The notes beneath the pieces were generated by a model. That model saw only the letters and a list, made by a program, of their open reading frames with translations. It ran no database searches and was not told the origin of the DNA. From positions 1 to 64,000 of the forward strand of contig WLXB01000007.1 of assembly GCA_012103295.1 (NCBI GenBank): a stretch of DNA of 64,000 nucleotides, in the 5' to 3' direction. The stretch is from Alphaproteobacteria bacterium (GTDB taxonomy: Bacteria > Pseudomonadota > Alphaproteobacteria > Rhodospirillales > Rhodospirillaceae). Position numbers and translations under genes: made by a program. This document shows, piece by piece, positions 27,549 to 36,280 of the stretch (within the stretch, counting starts at the first letter, position 1; the number at the start of each line of letters is the position of its first letter).

Positions 27549-28527
27549 TAACGCTTCCTCTCCAGCATCCGTCGCTGACAAGATCGCCGCGATAAAGTCG
27601 CGCTTGGCCATACCCGCGTTTGCCGCACCGATGTTTTTGGTTTCCGGCCCCGATCTAGTAATCGCCGCATGCAAAGCTGGCGTCATCGGATCCTTTCCGA
27701 CCATGAATGCCCGGCCAATCTCGGCTCTGGAAGAATGGTTCGAGAGAATTACCAAAGAACTCGCGGAAGCGGAGTCAGCCAATCCAGGAACAACAGCGCC
27801 TTGGGCCGCTAATATCATTTGTCATTCCACGTCGAAGCGCTTCGATGAGGATTTCGCGCTGCTGCAACAGTACAAACCCGAAATCGTCATCACCGCGCTT
27901 GGCTCGCCCAAGCGGGTGATCAAGGAAGTACACGACTATGGCGGGCTGGTATTCGCCGACGTCAACTCTGTGACCTACGCTAAAAAAGCCGTGGATGCCG
28001 GGGCAGATGGTTTGGTGCTGGTATCGGCAGGCGCTGGCGGACATACAGGATTTGTCACCGGCTTTGCTTTTGTCCCCGCAATCCGGTCTTTCTTTGACGG
28101 CCCGATCATTCTTGGAGGCGGCATTGTAAACGGTGCTGGTGTTCGCGCCGCAGAAGTTTTGGGCGCTGATTTCGGGTATCTCGGAACACGATTCATCGCG
28201 ACAGAAGAAAGTCTCGCGCCAGAAAGCTATCGCGACATGCTGGTAGACGCGACGGAAGAAGACATAATGCTGACAGCCCATTTTACCGGCGTGCCGGCAA
28301 ATTACCTTAAGACATCGATCATCGCCGCGGGTCTTGACCCGGATACGTTAAAGGCCCGCAAAGACAAAAGTTTCGAAGGCCGTCACGACGGGCCCGAGAA
28401 AAATAAAGCGTGGAAAGATATTTGGTCCGCAGGACAGGGCGTGCGTGCGGTCGATAAAGTTCAACCCGCCGCAACTTTAGTCGCACAGCTCAAAACTGAG
28501 TATGACGTCGCGCGAGCAAAACCGTGA
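27541..28527 (+). CDS. Nitronate monooxygenase / 2-nitropropane dioxygenase-like flavoprotein
   Basis: 328 residues. An FMN-binding TIM barrel of the NMO family: PAFAAPMFLVSGPDLVIAAC at the N-terminus, VITALGSPKRVIKEVH in the middle, ADGLVLVSAGAGGHTG with the catalytic histidine region, and ILGGGIVNGAGVRAAEVLGADFGYLGTRF for phosphate binding. True nitronate substrates are only one option; many relatives in acyl-CoA operons have unknown roles. It overlaps the ligase gene by eight bases and the thioesterase gene by four. Confidence 0.9.
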   Translation: MPDNASSPASVADKIAAIKSRLAIPAFAAPMFLVSGPDLVIAACKAGVIGSFPTMNARPISALEEWFERITKELAEAESANPGTTAPWAANIICHSTSKRFDEDFALLQQYKPEIVITALGSPKRVIKEVHDYGGLVFADVNSVTYAKKAVDAGADGLVLVSAGAGGHTGFVTGFAFVPAIRSFFDGPIILGGGIVNGAGVRAAEVLGADFGYLGTRFIATEESLAPESYRDMLVDATEEDIMLTAHFTGVPANYLKTSIIAAGLDPDTLKARKDKSFEGRHDGPEKNKAWKDIWSAGQGVRAVDKVQPAATLVAQLKTEYDVARAKP

Positions 28528-28916
28528 TCAATAAACCACCACCCATTAAAGCCCGCGAGCTATTGGGCGGCGAGGCCATCAGTTTTGACGAGGAATCCGG
28601 CGTTGGTAAAGTTCGATACGTTCCCGACGAGGGCTTGATTAACCCCGCCGGCACGGTGCTCGGAGGGTATTTGTCTGCAATGCTCGACGATGTCGCCGGA
28701 CTGACAACATGGTTCGCCGGGGGGAAACGAATATTTACAACAGCGCAGATGTCGACATCCTTTATACGCGGCGCAAAATTGGGGGAATCGTTAGTCGGTG
28801 AGTCTACTTTGACAGGGCATGGCAAGCGGCAAGCCTTCGTGGAGGCCACGCTGTCCCGGGAATCCGATGGCCGGGTTATCGCCAAAGCAACATTGGTACA
28901 AACGTTTCTAGACTAA
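28524..28916 (+). CDS. PaaI-type hotdog thioesterase
   Basis: 130 residues, a single hotdog domain. The conserved region is [23 protein letters not shown], where the family usually has an asparagine/histidine-glycine-glycine turn and an aspartate on the central helix; the second half [12 protein letters not shown] and [19 protein letters not shown] is typical. It probably releases free acid from an acyl-CoA made by the ligase two genes upstream. GTG start overlapping the previous stop. Confidence 0.87.
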   Translation: MINKPPPIKARELLGGEAISFDEESGVGKVRYVPDEGLINPAGTVLGGYLSAMLDDVAGLTTWFAGGKRIFTTAQMSTSFIRGAKLGESLVGESTLTGHGKRQAFVEATLSRESDGRVIAKATLVQTFLD

Positions 28917-28945
28917 ATTTTTCTTCAGCCTTTAGGAGAACCGAC

Positions 28946-29698
28946 GTGCGATTGATCTTCCGTTCTGCGACGACGTTTGTATTCGCACTCCTCATCGGTC
29001 TTGCACCCGTGCGATCAGAGACTGTCGCCGTCATCGGCACAGGAATGATGGGCAGTTCTATGGGTGTGCGCATGGCTGAGCAAGGACACACCATTGTGTA
29101 CGGATCGCGCTCACCCAACAGCGAGAGAATACAGGCTTTGTTGAAACGAACGGGACCAGATGCAACCGCTGTATCCCAACCGGATGCGGCCATGCAAGCA
29201 GACATCGTTGTCCTCGCCGTACCGCGCGCAGTTGCTGAAGGTGTCGTTACTCAACTCAAGCCGGGCCTCTCGGGCAAACTCGTTCTGGATCTGGGCAACT
29301 CAGTCAAAGGGGGGGAAGACGGCTTACCCCAATACATAGACGGACCATCCATGGGTGAGATAGTGCAAGCAATGCTACCGGATGCACGCGTGGTGAAAGC
29401 ATTCAACACGGTTGGCTTTCACGTCGTTGCCGACCCCAGTCGGGCCGGAGGACGCGTCAGCGTTCCGGTTGCCGGCAATGATGAAGAGGCTAAAGCCTGG
29501 GTGATGGGTCTGGCCGAAGGACTCGGATTTGATGCTATTGATGTCGGTCCAATCCGCGTCTCTCGAATTTTAGAAGGCATGTCTGCGCTCTATCGCGTCC
29601 CCCATTTTGCGGAGCGCAAAGAGGACACCTTTGAGTATTATCTTCGTCGTGTAGCCGAGCCGCCACTGGAAGAAACGCGGGCAATCCGCGGCGAATAG
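28946..29698 (+). CDS. Exported NADP-binding oxidoreductase (F420-dependent reductase-like)
   Basis: 250 residues. The Rossmann motif [21 protein letters not shown], the NADP-binding arginines in [20 protein letters not shown] and [10 protein letters not shown], and [16 protein letters not shown] match the NADPH:F420 reductase/NADP-binding-2 family, often annotated as NADPH-dependent F420 reductase. Unusually the N-terminus is a signal peptide or anchor ([14 protein letters not shown]) directly before the first strand. Dinucleotide enzymes are rarely exported, so cofactor supply is a question. It follows the thioesterase by 29 bases with AGGAG before the start and may belong to that transcript. 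Confidence 0.75.
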   Translation: MRLIFRSATTFVFALLIGLAPVRSETVAVIGTGMMGSSMGVRMAEQGHTIVYGSRSPNSERIQALLKRTGPDATAVSQPDAAMQADIVVLAVPRAVAEGVVTQLKPGLSGKLVLDLGNSVKGGEDGLPQYIDGPSMGEIVQAMLPDARVVKAFNTVGFHVVADPSRAGGRVSVPVAGNDEEAKAWVMGLAEGLGFDAIDVGPIRVSRILEGMSALYRVPHFAERKEDTFEYYLRRVAEPPLEETRAIRGE

Positions 29699-29716
29699 AT
29701 TGCTGACTCTTGGGGT

Positions 29717-29926
29717 TTATCCGGGAACATCAAATCCGGCGTCGCGGATCGCTTCTTCGATCTGACCCTGGATAATAATTGCGGAATCAAATTCCACTTC
29801 AACATTGGCGCCCTCAAGCGAGGCGGACGCAGTGCTAATGCCATCGCGAGCGCCGAGGGCTTTTTCAACACTCGAGGTACAGCCGCCACAGGTCATGCCT
29901 TCAACGGGAATTAGAATTTTTTCCAT
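29717..29926 (-). CDS. copZ: Copper chaperone (heavy-metal-associated domain)
   Basis: 69 residues, exactly one HMA domain. The copper-binding motif is GMTCGGCTSSVEKAL near residues 10-24, followed by the alternating strands and the closing IRDAGFDVPG. CopZ carries Cu(I) in the cytoplasm to CopA. It lies 32 bases downstream of copA on the same strand, so it is co-expressed with its client. Confidence 0.93.
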   Translation of the reverse strand: MEKILIPVEGMTCGGCTSSVEKALGARDGISTASASLEGANVEVEFDSAIIIQGQIEEAIRDAGFDVPG

Positions 29927-29958
29927 GGGTGAAACTCCTAAAGAATAAACCGTATGTT

Positions 29959-32373
29959 TTAGTCTAGAACCGGTCGCCAGCGACGCAACAACAAAGCATT
30001 GGTCACCACACTAACACTGGACGCAGCCATCGCTGCTCCAGCAATCGCGGGACTGAGATAGCCGAGCGCGGCTAGGGGAATACCAATAACGTTGTAAATA
30101 AACGCCCAAAATAAATTCTGCTGAATCTTACGCCAGGTGGCGCGGCTGATCCCAAAGGCACCAGCGACCAAACGCGGATCAGGCCGCATCAAAGTAATTG
30201 CCGCCGTCTCCATCGCGACATCCGTTCCCGTTCCCATGGCGACGCCGACATCGGCAGCAGCCAACGCGGGCGCATCGTTAATGCCGTCGCCGACCATGGC
30301 AACAACGTGATTGTCTGTATGCAAGGTAGCGACCGCTGAAGCTTTGTCGTCAGGGCGAACGGCACCACGCGCGTACTCAATCCCAACAGTCTTTGCAACA
30401 GCCTCGGTGACAACAGGAGCATCGCCAGACAACAGGTGAGGCGTAATGCCCAAACGCTTAAGTACACTGACAGCGGTCTTTGCTTCAGCGCGCACCGGAT
30501 CTGCCAAAGCGAACAACGCAGCCAAAGACCCGTCGACCGCCATCCAAATTACAGTCCGGGCCTCTTGTTCCCATCGACCCTGTGGCGTGACACCCGTATC
30601 CGCATCGATACCGGCCTCGGTAATGAACGTGCGATTACCCAGTAGAACTGTGCGGCCATTCACAACACCGGTAACACCTCGACCCGTGACACTTTGAAAA
30701 TCGGCCACAGCGGAGAGTGACAAACCTTTCTGATCGGCAAACGACAAAAACGCACTGGCGAGTGGGTGTTCACTGCCGCTTTGCACAGACGCAGCGAGAG
30801 CGATCAACTCTGACTCATCGCCCTGCACGACAAAGGACTCAATAACAGCAGGATGCCCTTTGGTTAGGGTGCCGGTTTTATCAAAGATCACCGTATCAAC
30901 GCGATGAGCACGCTCCAATGCTTCAACATCCTTAATCAGAATACCGGCGCGGGCTGCAGCTCCAGTGCCGGTGACGATCGCTGTCGGTGTCGCAAGACCG
31001 AGCGCGCAGGGACAGGCGATGACCAAAACAGAGACGGCGGCAACCAGCCCTTGTTCAAAAGTTCCTCCTGACGCAAGCCAACCAGCAAACGTTATGGTCG
31101 CGATGGCGATAACAACGGGTACAAATACGGCGGCGACTTTGTCTACCAAACGTTGCACTGGAGCTTTGCCGCTTTGCGCGTCCTCAACCAACTTAATGAT
31201 CCGCGCGAGGGTGGAGTCTGCCCCGACGCGGGTCGCACGGATGGTGAGCAAGCCGGTACCGTTGATTGCGCCACCTGTTACGGCGTCACCTACGCCTTTT
31301 TCAACCGGTAAGCTTTCACCCGTCAGCAAAGATTCATCGACGGCGGAGATCCCGTCTTCAACTTCTCCATCGACCGGAATTTTTTCTCCTGGACGGACAA
31401 CAACAATGTCATCCGTGACAACCTGATCGACGGGAACATCAACGACATCTCCATCGCGACGGACGCGCGCGACATCGGGTCGTAGAGTCATAAGAGCGCG
31501 TATAGCGGCAGTCGTGCCACGTTTTGCCCGGGCCTCTAAAACTTTACCGAACAAGACCAAGGTAATGATGACGGCGGATGCTTCAAAATACAGTTGGCCG
31601 GCTGCAGCTGCCCCAAGCGTGCCTAGAAGATACAGGCTGTATCCGAATGCGGCAGACGTGCCCATAACAACAAGGACATCCATATTACCTGAGCCAGCAC
31701 GCAGCACATTCCAAGCGCCGCGATAGAAACGCGCGCCCGCAAAAACTTGAACGGGGAGTGCTAAGGCTAGTTCAGTCCACGGCGAAAGATGAAAACCGGC
31801 ACCGGTGAAATGTGCACCCATTTGCGCAACCAGGGGCAGCGTTAGAACAACAGCGAAAGCAAGAGTCAGATAATCGTTGCGCAAGGCCTTTTGTTTTTTG
31901 TCTTCAATATCCGTACTGGACTCATCGGAAATCTGACGCGCCGTAAATCCGGCTTTAGAAATGGCGTCGGCAAGGGACTGAAACGTCACAGTACCTTTCG
32001 GCGCAGAAACAGATGCGCGTTCGATTGCAAAATTAACCGCAGCGTTTGAGACACCGGGCACGCGCGACAGAACCTTTTCCGAACGCGTCGCGCAGGCCGC
32101 GCAAGTCATACCATCGAGGGCGAAGACAAACTCATCGTCAGGAACAGCGAACCCGGTGCGCCCCACGGCCGCTACAACGTCCATTGGTGAGACTTGTTCT
32201 GGATCGTATTCAACATCCGCTTGTTCGAGAGCAAAATTGACAGACGCCATTTCAAGGCCAGGAACCCGCAAGAGCGCTTTTTCCAAGCGTGTCGCACAGG
32301 CCGCGCAGGTCATACCCTCAATGGGAAGCCGCACGGACTCTGTTGATAAAACGGGATGGGCGGTATCAGGCAT
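29959..32373 (-). CDS. copA: Cu(I)-exporting P1B-type ATPase
   Basis: 804 residues. Two N-terminal HMA domains carry [10 protein letters not shown] (about residues 20 and 88). The transmembrane metal site is the CPC motif in [15 protein letters not shown], the phosphorylated aspartate in [14 protein letters not shown], the TGES loop in [12 protein letters not shown], and the hinge in [18 protein letters not shown]. The SEHPLA motif of P1B ATPases is also present. It pumps Cu(I) out of the cytoplasm. The ATG at 32373 has no ribosome-binding site and lies only about six bases after a candidate -10; an in-frame GTG at residue 15 is a possible alternative start. Confidence 0.96.
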   Translation of the reverse strand: MPDTAHPVLSTESVRLPIEGMTCAACATRLEKALLRVPGLEMASVNFALEQADVEYDPEQVSPMDVVAAVGRTGFAVPDDEFVFALDGMTCAACATRSEKVLSRVPGVSNAAVNFAIERASVSAPKGTVTFQSLADAISKAGFTARQISDESSTDIEDKKQKALRNDYLTLAFAVVLTLPLVAQMGAHFTGAGFHLSPWTELALALPVQVFAGARFYRGAWNVLRAGSGNMDVLVVMGTSAAFGYSLYLLGTLGAAAAGQLYFEASAVIITLVLFGKVLEARAKRGTTAAIRALMTLRPDVARVRRDGDVVDVPVDQVVTDDIVVVRPGEKIPVDGEVEDGISAVDESLLTGESLPVEKGVGDAVTGGAINGTGLLTIRATRVGADSTLARIIKLVEDAQSGKAPVQRLVDKVAAVFVPVVIAIATITFAGWLASGGTFEQGLVAAVSVLVIACPCALGLATPTAIVTGTGAAARAGILIKDVEALERAHRVDTVIFDKTGTLTKGHPAVIESFVVQGDESELIALAASVQSGSEHPLASAFLSFADQKGLSLSAVADFQSVTGRGVTGVVNGRTVLLGNRTFITEAGIDADTGVTPQGRWEQEARTVIWMAVDGSLAALFALADPVRAEAKTAVSVLKRLGITPHLLSGDAPVVTEAVAKTVGIEYARGAVRPDDKASAVATLHTDNHVVAMVGDGINDAPALAAADVGVAMGTGTDVAMETAAITLMRPDPRLVAGAFGISRATWRKIQQNLFWAFIYNVIGIPLAALGYLSPAIAGAAMAASSVSVVTNALLLRRWRPVLD

Positions 32374-32379
32374 GCCGCC

Positions 32380-32410
32380 TATATGGGGGTTCTAGGAACT
32401 GGAAGGTCAA
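32380..32410 (-). promoter_or_regulatory. CueR-type long-spacer copA promoter (candidate)
   Basis: On the minus strand, TTGACC (32405-32410) and CATATA (32380-32385) are separated by 19 bases, the abnormal spacing used by MerR/CueR-activated metal promoters. The spacer has a GTTC-CTA-GAAC dyad. It is directly upstream of copA. The -10 is so close to the ATG that the message would be nearly leaderless. No cueR gene is in the window. Confidence 0.5.
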
Positions 32411-32417
32411 GGGAGGC

Positions 32418-33005
32418 CTATTCCATGGGACGCTTCGGGTCGACTGGAGTGATGCGCCAGCGACTGGTGTTTTCGCCCGGTGGATCAAACCGAAAGGGCA
32501 CGGAATTGGCGGCCCGGGCATTGGCTAACCCACATAGAACCTGAGCAAAAGAGCGATAGACCCCACCATGGCTGACAATAAGGAGGAGTCCGGGGTAGCG
32601 GTCCAAGACCTCAGTGAGGGCAACGATGATGCGAACGGTGAAATCTGAAACGGGCTCCATGGTTTCGAGCTCGGCGTCGACAAAACCTGGAAACCAAGGC
32701 CGGCCTTCATGTTGGCCGAACGCCCGTTCTATCAGGCCTGATTGGCGGGTCATCGGTAGGTTCAAGCTGCGATTAACGATCTCCGCCGTTTCATAGGCCC
32801 GTTTTAGAGGACTTGTGATAATTCGGGTGAGTCCATGGTCTTCAAGTAAAGGGGTCGCCTCAGCCGCTTGATCGCGACCAGTCGAGTTCAGAACGGTGTC
32901 GGTCTGGCCTTGGGCTAACCGGTCCCTATTCCAATCGGTTTCGCCGTGACGAAGGAAGAAAAAGGGCACAGGGGGCAGGGCCGCAAGCGCGTCATCGAGG
33001 TGCAT
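32418..33005 (-). CDS. Histidine phosphatase family protein
   Basis: 195 residues. The catalytic histidine motif FFLRHGETDWNRDRLAQGQTD is near residue 18, the partner region ITSPLKRAYETAEIV follows, and the second histidine is in LLIVSHGGVYRS. These phosphoglycerate-mutase-like enzymes are mostly phosphatases; the cofactor-dependent mutase is normally longer, so a phosphatase of a small metabolite is likelier. It is 44 bases upstream of copA, and the copper promoter lies in that gap, so they are probably separate units. Confidence 0.9.
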   Translation of the reverse strand: MHLDDALAALPPVPFFFLRHGETDWNRDRLAQGQTDTVLNSTGRDQAAEATPLLEDHGLTRIITSPLKRAYETAEIVNRSLNLPMTRQSGLIERAFGQHEGRPWFPGFVDAELETMEPVSDFTVRIIVALTEVLDRYPGLLLIVSHGGVYRSFAQVLCGLANARAANSVPFRFDPPGENTSRWRITPVDPKRPME

Positions 33006-33032
33006 AGAATTAGGTACTTAGATGTATATCAA

Positions 33033-33054
33033 TGTATTTAATATAATAAATACA
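33033..33054. repeat. AT-rich inverted repeat between parB and the phosphatase gene
   Basis: The arms TGTATTTA (33033-33040) and TAAATACA (33047-33054) are perfect complements around a six-base A/T centre. The surrounding 33006-33071 is far more AT-rich than the genes beside it. It lies after the parB stop and before the phosphatase start, both on the minus strand. It could be a promoter, an operator or a weak terminator; no T run follows. Confidence 0.4.
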
Positions 33055-33071
33055 ATCGATTATAAAATATT

Positions 33072-34178
33072 TTAATCGCGATCCTGTGATCCGCCGCTGC
33101 CCGTATCGTCTTGCCGGGGATCAGGATGAACGTCAGACACCGCTGCCTCTTCACTATGATCGGGCTTGAGCGCGCCGCTCCGTTTAGCCAGCACTTCCTC
33201 AATATCGAGGACGTTCGGATCACGATCCGCGGTCAATGGTCGCGCGGCCTTAGGCCGGGTGAGCCGGCCAACCACATCGTCGAGTTGTTCAAGATCAGAA
33301 TAGGTCAGGGACAGCACGCCGCCCTGGCCGTCAAAACTGATATCGACCTTAAGGCCAAGCACCTCTTCAATCCTCTGTTCGAGGTCACGGGTATCTGAAT
33401 CTTTGGATTGAGGCGCAGTTTTAGCCGCTGTCGTGCGCGGACGCCCCGGTTTTCCGTGCTTTTTCACCAGTTTCTCGACCTGGCGAACCGATAGTCCCTT
33501 GGCCACGATCTGTTTGGCCAGGGCTCCAGCATCCGTCACACCAATTAGAGCGCGAGCGTGACCCATAGAGAGAGCACCCTGATCCAGTAAGTGTTTGACG
33601 CTTTCGGGCAAAGACAGAAGGCGGATCATGTTGGCGACATGGCCGCGGCTTTTACCAAGCACTTCGGCAAGCGCTTCTTGGGTATGACCGAACTCATCGG
33701 ACAGACGCTGATAGCCCTCAGCTTCTTCCAGCGGGGTCAAATCTGCGCGTTGCAGATTCTCCACCAGGGCCACTTCGAGGACCTCTGTATCGGTAAAATC
33801 CTTAATGATTACAGGGACTTGATGAACTTGAGCCCGTTGCGCAGCCCGCCACCGGCGTTCACCAGCGATGATCTCATAGGTGCCATCGGGAGCGGCCCGG
33901 ACCAAAAGGGGCTGCAATACCCCTTTATCCCGGATGGACGCCGCGAGCTCCTCTATCTGTTTGGCGTCAAACACTCGCCGGGGCTGAAACCGGGACGGTG
34001 CCATATGCTCGACGGGCAGCTCGGTCAAGCCACTGGATGGGAGTTTTGTGCCGCTTTCCGCCGATTCAGGTTCTGAGGCTGAGGCGTCTGGGGCTGTGAT
34101 TGGGGCATCCTCGGCGGCTTCTCCAAACAGGGCGTCGAGGCCCCGGCCGAGGCTTTGGCGTGGCTTGTTGGCACTCAT
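33072..34178 (-). CDS. parB: Chromosome-partitioning protein ParB
   Basis: 368 residues, longer than the usual 290-300 because of low-complexity, acidic N- and C-terminal stretches. It opens with the ParA-interacting RQSLGRGLDALFGE. The CTPase/N-terminal domain shows QPLLVRAAPDGTYEIIAGERRWRAAQRA, and the helix-turn-helix is in TQEALAEVLGKSRGHVANMIRLLSLP. ParB binds parS and spreads to load SMC and move origins. Its start overlaps the parA stop by four bases. Two parS sites lie 1.4 kb away in rsmG. Confidence 0.95.
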   Translation of the reverse strand: MSANKPRQSLGRGLDALFGEAAEDAPITAPDASASEPESAESGTKLPSSGLTELPVEHMAPSRFQPRRVFDAKQIEELAASIRDKGVLQPLLVRAAPDGTYEIIAGERRWRAAQRAQVHQVPVIIKDFTDTEVLEVALVENLQRADLTPLEEAEGYQRLSDEFGHTQEALAEVLGKSRGHVANMIRLLSLPESVKHLLDQGALSMGHARALIGVTDAGALAKQIVAKGLSVRQVEKLVKKHGKPGRPRTTAAKTAPQSKDSDTRDLEQRIEEVLGLKVDISFDGQGGVLSLTYSDLEQLDDVVGRLTRPKAARPLTADRDPNVLDIEEVLAKRSGALKPDHSEEAAVSDVHPDPRQDDTGSGGSQDRD

Positions 34179-35008
34179 GCGGCAAGGGCCTGTTCACGCT
34201 TAAGGACTTCACCGGCCAGATTGAGGTAGGCCTGGGCCCCCTTGGACTGGAAATCATACAGAAGGACCGGTTTTCCGTGGGAAGGAGCCTCTGAAACCCG
34301 CACGTTTCTGGGAATTACCGTGGAATAGACCTTGTCGCCAAAGAAGCCGCGGACATCGGATTCAACCATATCAGAGAGGTTGTTGCGCTTGTCGACCATG
34401 GTCAGGACGATGCCCTGGATCTCCAAGGTTGGATTGAGGGATTGGCGCACCCGCTCAATGGTCTTGACCAGCTGGCTGACCCCCTCAAGAGCCAAGAACT
34501 CTACCTGAAGCGGCACCAGCACGGCGTCGGCAGCGACCCATGCATTGAGGGTGAGCAGACCAAGCGACGGCGGGCAATCAATAAGGACATAGTCATAGTC
34601 GGTCGCCGCGCCGGAAAGGGCGGAACGCAAGCGTTTCTCCCGATTATCGACATCGACCAGCTCAAGCTCCGCGCCGGCAAGATCAACCCCGGATGGGGCG
34701 ATGCTGAGGTTTGGTACCGAGGTCACCACCGCTGCATCATCCAGGGCCGCATCACCCATTAGCACATGATAGGTGTTAGTAGCGCGGTCCTTGGCGGGGA
34801 TACCGAGGCTTGTGGAAGCATTGCCCTGGGGGTCGAGGTCGACGATCAGGACGCTCTTGTCGACGGCAGCCAAGGCCGTCGCCAGATTAACAGCGGTGGT
34901 GGTTTTGCCGACACCGCCTTTCTGATTGGAAATTGCAAGGACGCGTGGCGAAGCGTCCAGGTCAGGCCGATGGGCTTGAGGGGGAATGGATTCGATCGGA
35001 CTGGACAC
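34175..35008 (-). CDS. parA: Chromosome-partitioning ATPase ParA (Soj)
   Basis: 277 residues. The deviant Walker A motif is ISNQKGGVGKTTTAVNLATA near residue 30, with LIVDLDPQGNASTSLG (Walker A') and YVLIDCPPSLGLLTLNA (Walker B region) following. It is a small ParA without an extra N-terminal DNA-binding domain, as expected for chromosomal ParA. It moves ParB-parS complexes along the nucleoid. The gene starts 47 bases before the end of rsmG, an unusually long same-strand overlap. Confidence 0.96.
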   Translation of the reverse strand: MSSPIESIPPQAHRPDLDASPRVLAISNQKGGVGKTTTAVNLATALAAVDKSVLIVDLDPQGNASTSLGIPAKDRATNTYHVLMGDAALDDAAVVTSVPNLSIAPSGVDLAGAELELVDVDNREKRLRSALSGAATDYDYVLIDCPPSLGLLTLNAWVAADAVLVPLQVEFLALEGVSQLVKTIERVRQSLNPTLEIQGIVLTMVDKRNNLSDMVESDVRGFFGDKVYSTVIPRNVRVSEAPSHGKPVLLYDFQSKGAQAYLNLAGEVLKREQALAA

Positions 35009-35621
35009 GGGACACCTCGCACACGCTCAACACACTACCTCGCGGATCGGTACTGCTGGGTTGCCGATCCACCTTCATATTCCATATTTTGTGTGCGTTG
35101 GTCAATTCATCCCCTACATGTTGTCCCTTGAGATAGAGGTGGCGGGTGTCCGGCCCAGAGAAGGGGTGCGCGTATCCGAGTAATTTATCCAATGGTGCCA
35201 AGGCCCTGGCGGTTATGACATCGGCGATAAACGGATCAACCGCCTCAATTCTATTATTGTGAATTTTTACAGAAACACCGGTAGCATCGGCGACAGCCTG
35301 TAAAAACGACACTTTTTTGCCGGTCGATTCGATGAGATGCACCTCCGGGACGCCCATAATCGCCAACACGAGGCCCGGAAATCCAGCTCCAGATCCAAGA
35401 TCCACCAGGACCTTGGCGCCCGAAGGGATCAAAGGAAAGAGCTGGGCAGAATCCAACATATGGCGATGCCAGACATCCTCCAGAGTGGAGCGTGCTACGA
35501 GGTTCATCCGGCCATTCCAATCTATCAGGACATCCGCATAGATCTGGAGGCGATCCACTGTTTCACGTGAAACAGTGGTTACGGCCTGAAAATCATCTGC
35601 GGAGAAAATTGTTTGTTTCAC
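34962..35621 (-). CDS. rsmG: 16S rRNA (guanine-527-N7) methyltransferase RsmG
   Basis: 219 residues. RsmG (GidB) methylates G527 of 16S rRNA. The SAM site is VDLGSGAGFPGLVLAIMG, with VHLIESTGKKVSFLQAV and VITARALAPLDKLL after it; NLVARSTLEDVWHRHMLDSAQL is the family signature before motif I. I chose the GTG at 35621, with AGGA nine bases upstream. A longer frame from 35687 would overlap the LysE remnant. The start codon lies inside parS2, and parS1 encodes TVSRETV at about residue 16. The 3' end overlaps parA. Confidence 0.93.
   Translation of the reverse strand: MKQTIFSADDFQAVTTVSRETVDRLQIYADVLIDWNGRMNLVARSTLEDVWHRHMLDSAQLFPLIPSGAKVLVDLGSGAGFPGLVLAIMGVPEVHLIESTGKKVSFLQAVADATGVSVKIHNNRIEAVDPFIADVITARALAPLDKLLGYAHPFSGPDTRHLYLKGQHVGDELTNAHKIWNMKVDRQPSSTDPRGSVLSVCEVSRVQSDRIHSPSSPSA
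35555..35578. promoter_or_regulatory. parS site 1 (ParB-binding palindrome)
   Basis: A perfect 24-bp palindrome whose 16-base core TGTTTCACGTGAAACA (35559-35574) is exactly the bacterial parS consensus. It lies inside rsmG, where the minus strand reads as codons for T-V-S-R-E-T-V. parB and parA are immediately downstream. Confidence 0.93.
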
Positions 35622-35630
35622 GTGAAACAA
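35613..35630. promoter_or_regulatory. parS site 2 (ParB-binding palindrome)
   Basis: An 18-bp perfect palindrome containing the same 16-base core TGTTTCACGTGAAACA (35614-35629), 55 bases from site 1 centre to centre. It covers the rsmG translation start: the GTG at 35621 is within the CACGTG centre, between the ribosome-binding AGGA and the first codons. Confidence 0.92.
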
Positions 35631-35646
35631 TCCTAAAAAAATTGAT

Positions 35647-36274
35647 CTAGAGCGGCTGCGCCGTTTGGATGAGGATCGCACCGACACCAGCCAATGCTAT
35701 CCCAATGGACATGTCCAACAGCCGCTGATTTGATTCAAGAACAGCTCTGACCCGCTCATGGGACAGGACTGTAGAAAGCAATACAAACCAGCCGGCCGCC
35801 AGGACAGGCATGCCTAGAACGGCCAGGATAAGACTACTCCTATCCGGCATTGCGTCGCCGAGCACTGCTGTCAATCCAACCAACACCACAGCAGCTTTCG
35901 GATTGGCTAGATTCGTCATGAGACCTAGAAGAAAGGGGGAGCCAGCCGCATCGACCATACTCTGGTTTTCTGGCAAGCTCCGACCTCGGACTGCCGCTGA
36001 GACCCCTCGCGCTCCCATATAAATGAGAGCACCACCGGCCACCAGCCGCACCCCGTCCCATAGGGCCGGTGCTGTATCAATAAGCCCTCCTAGACCCATT
36101 GCAGCTGAAAACACCCAGACTCCAACGCCAGTGGCGATACCAAAGGCCGAAAGAATGGCAGCTAGTCTGCCATATTTAAGAGAGGGCGATAACCAAGAGC
36201 AAATCTGGTCCGGGGCTTATAAGGCCGACGATAAAAGCGCCATAGACCGCAAAAAGGATCGCACTATCAATCAA
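35647..36274 (-). pseudogene. LysE/RhtB-family exporter, frameshifted
   Basis: The intact 155-codon frame (35647-36114, GTG start) has the C-terminal four-fifths of a LysE-type amino-acid exporter (ALIYMGARG, GLMTNLANPKAAVVL, hydrophobic segments). The missing N-terminus lies upstream in another frame: from about 36274 the minus strand encodes AVYGAFIVGLISPGPDLLLV, the LysE opening with its G-x-x-SPGPD motif, and then hits TAA at 36176-36178. A single-base shift at about 36178-36184 would restore ALS-LKYGRLAAILSAFG and the expected total near 205 residues. Either a true pseudogene or a sequencing error. It lies between mnmG and rsmG. Confidence 0.8.
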
Positions 36275-36280
36275 GTCGCA

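Noticed and set aside
30965..31426. 153-codon frame opposite copA
   Set aside because: Threonine-, serine- and proline-rich composition typical of an antisense frame; copA motifs lie on the other strand.
35622..35687. Longer start for rsmG
   Set aside because: It would add serine/arginine-rich residues and overlap the LysE remnant. The GTG at 35621 has AGGA at good spacing.
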